DNA from: CAZLMW01 sp964560875
GTDB taxonomy: Bacteria; Myxococcota_A; UBA9042
NCBI GenBank assembly: GCA_964560875.1
Contig: CAZLMW010000001.1
Coordinates: forward strand, 62,001 to 126,000
DNA: 64,000 bases
Direction of reading: 5' to 3'
Shown here piece after piece: positions 63,607-64,000 of this stretch (positions are counted from its first letter, which is position 1; each line of letters begins with the position of its first letter). Below the pieces are notes generated by a model. It was not told the DNA's origin. It ran no database searches and saw nothing but the letters and a program-made list of their open reading frames with translations. The translations under genes and the position numbers were made by a program.

Positions 63607-64000
63607 ATCCGCACCGTTGCCGCGACGGCGCCGCGCTCTTGGTCGCCGGCCTGTTCGTTGTCTTGAGCCTGCCCGGATGCGGCAGCGATGACGGCGACGG
63701 CGACGAAGGTGACAGCAATGAGGCCAAGGTCGACCCCTGCAAAGACCCCAAGAACCCCAAGCGCTACCGGGCGACTTTCGGTGGCACGGGCCAGGACAAT
63801 GGGTTTGGTGTCGCGATCACGTCCGACGGCGGCACCGTCATGGTGGGCAGCAACGCATCGGGCGGACCGGCGTCGGCGTGGGTCGTCTCGGTCGACGAGC
63901 AGGGCGCAACCCGATGGGCGAAGTCACTCAAGGCCAAGGTCGCCAAGGTTGTCACCGCATCGGGCACCGACGCGCTTGTGGTGGATGATGACGTCACCGG
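63603..64000 (+). CDS. Lipoprotein with propeller-like repeats, N-terminal fragment
   Basis: 132 codons are visible before the window ends. Lipobox SLPGC near residue 26, then an acidic GDGDGDEGD linker, then YRATFGGTGQDNGFGVAITS, DGGTVMVGSNASGG and WVVSVDEQGATRWAKSL, the kind of units seen in delta-60/PQQ-like propellers. It resembles the lipoprotein at 11815-13671. It is the third gene of an operon with DUF58 and TgpA, joined by a 4-bp ATGA overlap. Confidence 0.85.
   Translation, partial: MNPHRCRDGAALLVAGLFVVLSLPGCGSDDGDGDEGDSNEAKVDPCKDPKNPKRYRATFGGTGQDNGFGVAITSDGGTVMVGSNASGGPASAWVVSVDEQGATRWAKSLKAKVAKVVTASGTDALVVDDDVT

Overview
The window looks like a stretch of a draft Myxococcota (deltaproteobacterial) chromosome. 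It is GC-rich and densely coded. Several genes or habits are typical of that group: a pilC-pilS-pilR-pilA block, a TonB-like protein of the AgmX/PglI type, Hanks-type Ser/Thr kinases (one very large), exported proteins with long Asp/Ala/Gly/Ser/Thr linkers, a GH18 protein ending in a MYXO-CTERM-like tail, and many TPR lipoproteins. Both ends cut a gene: a truncated haemoglobin on the left and a lipoprotein on the right. Two runs of exactly 100 N (7838-7937 and 55568-55667) sit inside tandem repeats, so they are scaffold gaps of unknown true length. I found no rRNA, tRNA, insertion sequence, prophage or CRISPR array.

Layout. 1-6.7 kb is a run of minus-strand genes: globin, VTT membrane protein, SCP2 protein, exported trypsin-like protease, small exported protein, deoxyribosyltransferase-like enzyme, and a membrane-anchored protein with carboxypeptidase-regulatory repeats and a PDZ domain. 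7-18.5 kb holds a lipoprotein, a giant TPR/HExxH peptidase interrupted by a gap, a beta-propeller-type lipoprotein, glyoxalase I, a short-chain fatty acid transporter and a 5'-nucleotidase-like lipoprotein. 18.5-19.8 kb is a tight three-gene operon: two EutN/CcmL microcompartment vertex proteins and a class II aldolase. A permuted tandem-BMC shell protein lies 40 kb away (59.2-59.85 kb). Together these suggest a Haliangium-like dispersed microcompartment system. 19.9-25.3 kb holds an internally deleted esterase, a TPR lipoprotein, the AgmX-like protein and selA. 25.4-27.2 kb encodes a half ABC exporter with a degenerate nucleotide site.

27.2-31.5 kb is a minus-strand run: 4'-phosphopantetheinyl transferase, a stand-alone protein with two PUFA-synthase-type ACP domains, a YbgC-like thioesterase, and a class III cyclase fused to a complete voltage-sensor-like membrane domain. 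The first three could form a carrier-protein, activation and release module. The cyclase is the most striking single architecture in the window. 31.6-40.9 kb is mixed metabolism and secretion: DUF2203, PlsC-type acyltransferase, radical SAM, GH18, transglutaminase, alanine racemase, CAP-domain lipoprotein and an ArsC/Spx-like protein.

41.0-46.4 kb is the type IV pilus block. An eight-cysteine pilin is preceded by a good sigma-54 promoter and a cluster of TGACA/TGTCA boxes, with the matching PilR/PilS regulators and the PilC platform gene just upstream. The pilB-type ATPase gene is separate (52.7 kb) and overlaps the gene for the redox chaperone Hsp33. Two Ser/Thr kinases, a histone-H1-like protein and TtcA lie between. 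55.8-63.6 kb holds a grxD/bolA iron-sulfur pair, a GH57 protein lacking its catalytic residues, the BMC-T gene, and a DUF58-TgpA-lipoprotein operon joined by 4-bp overlaps.
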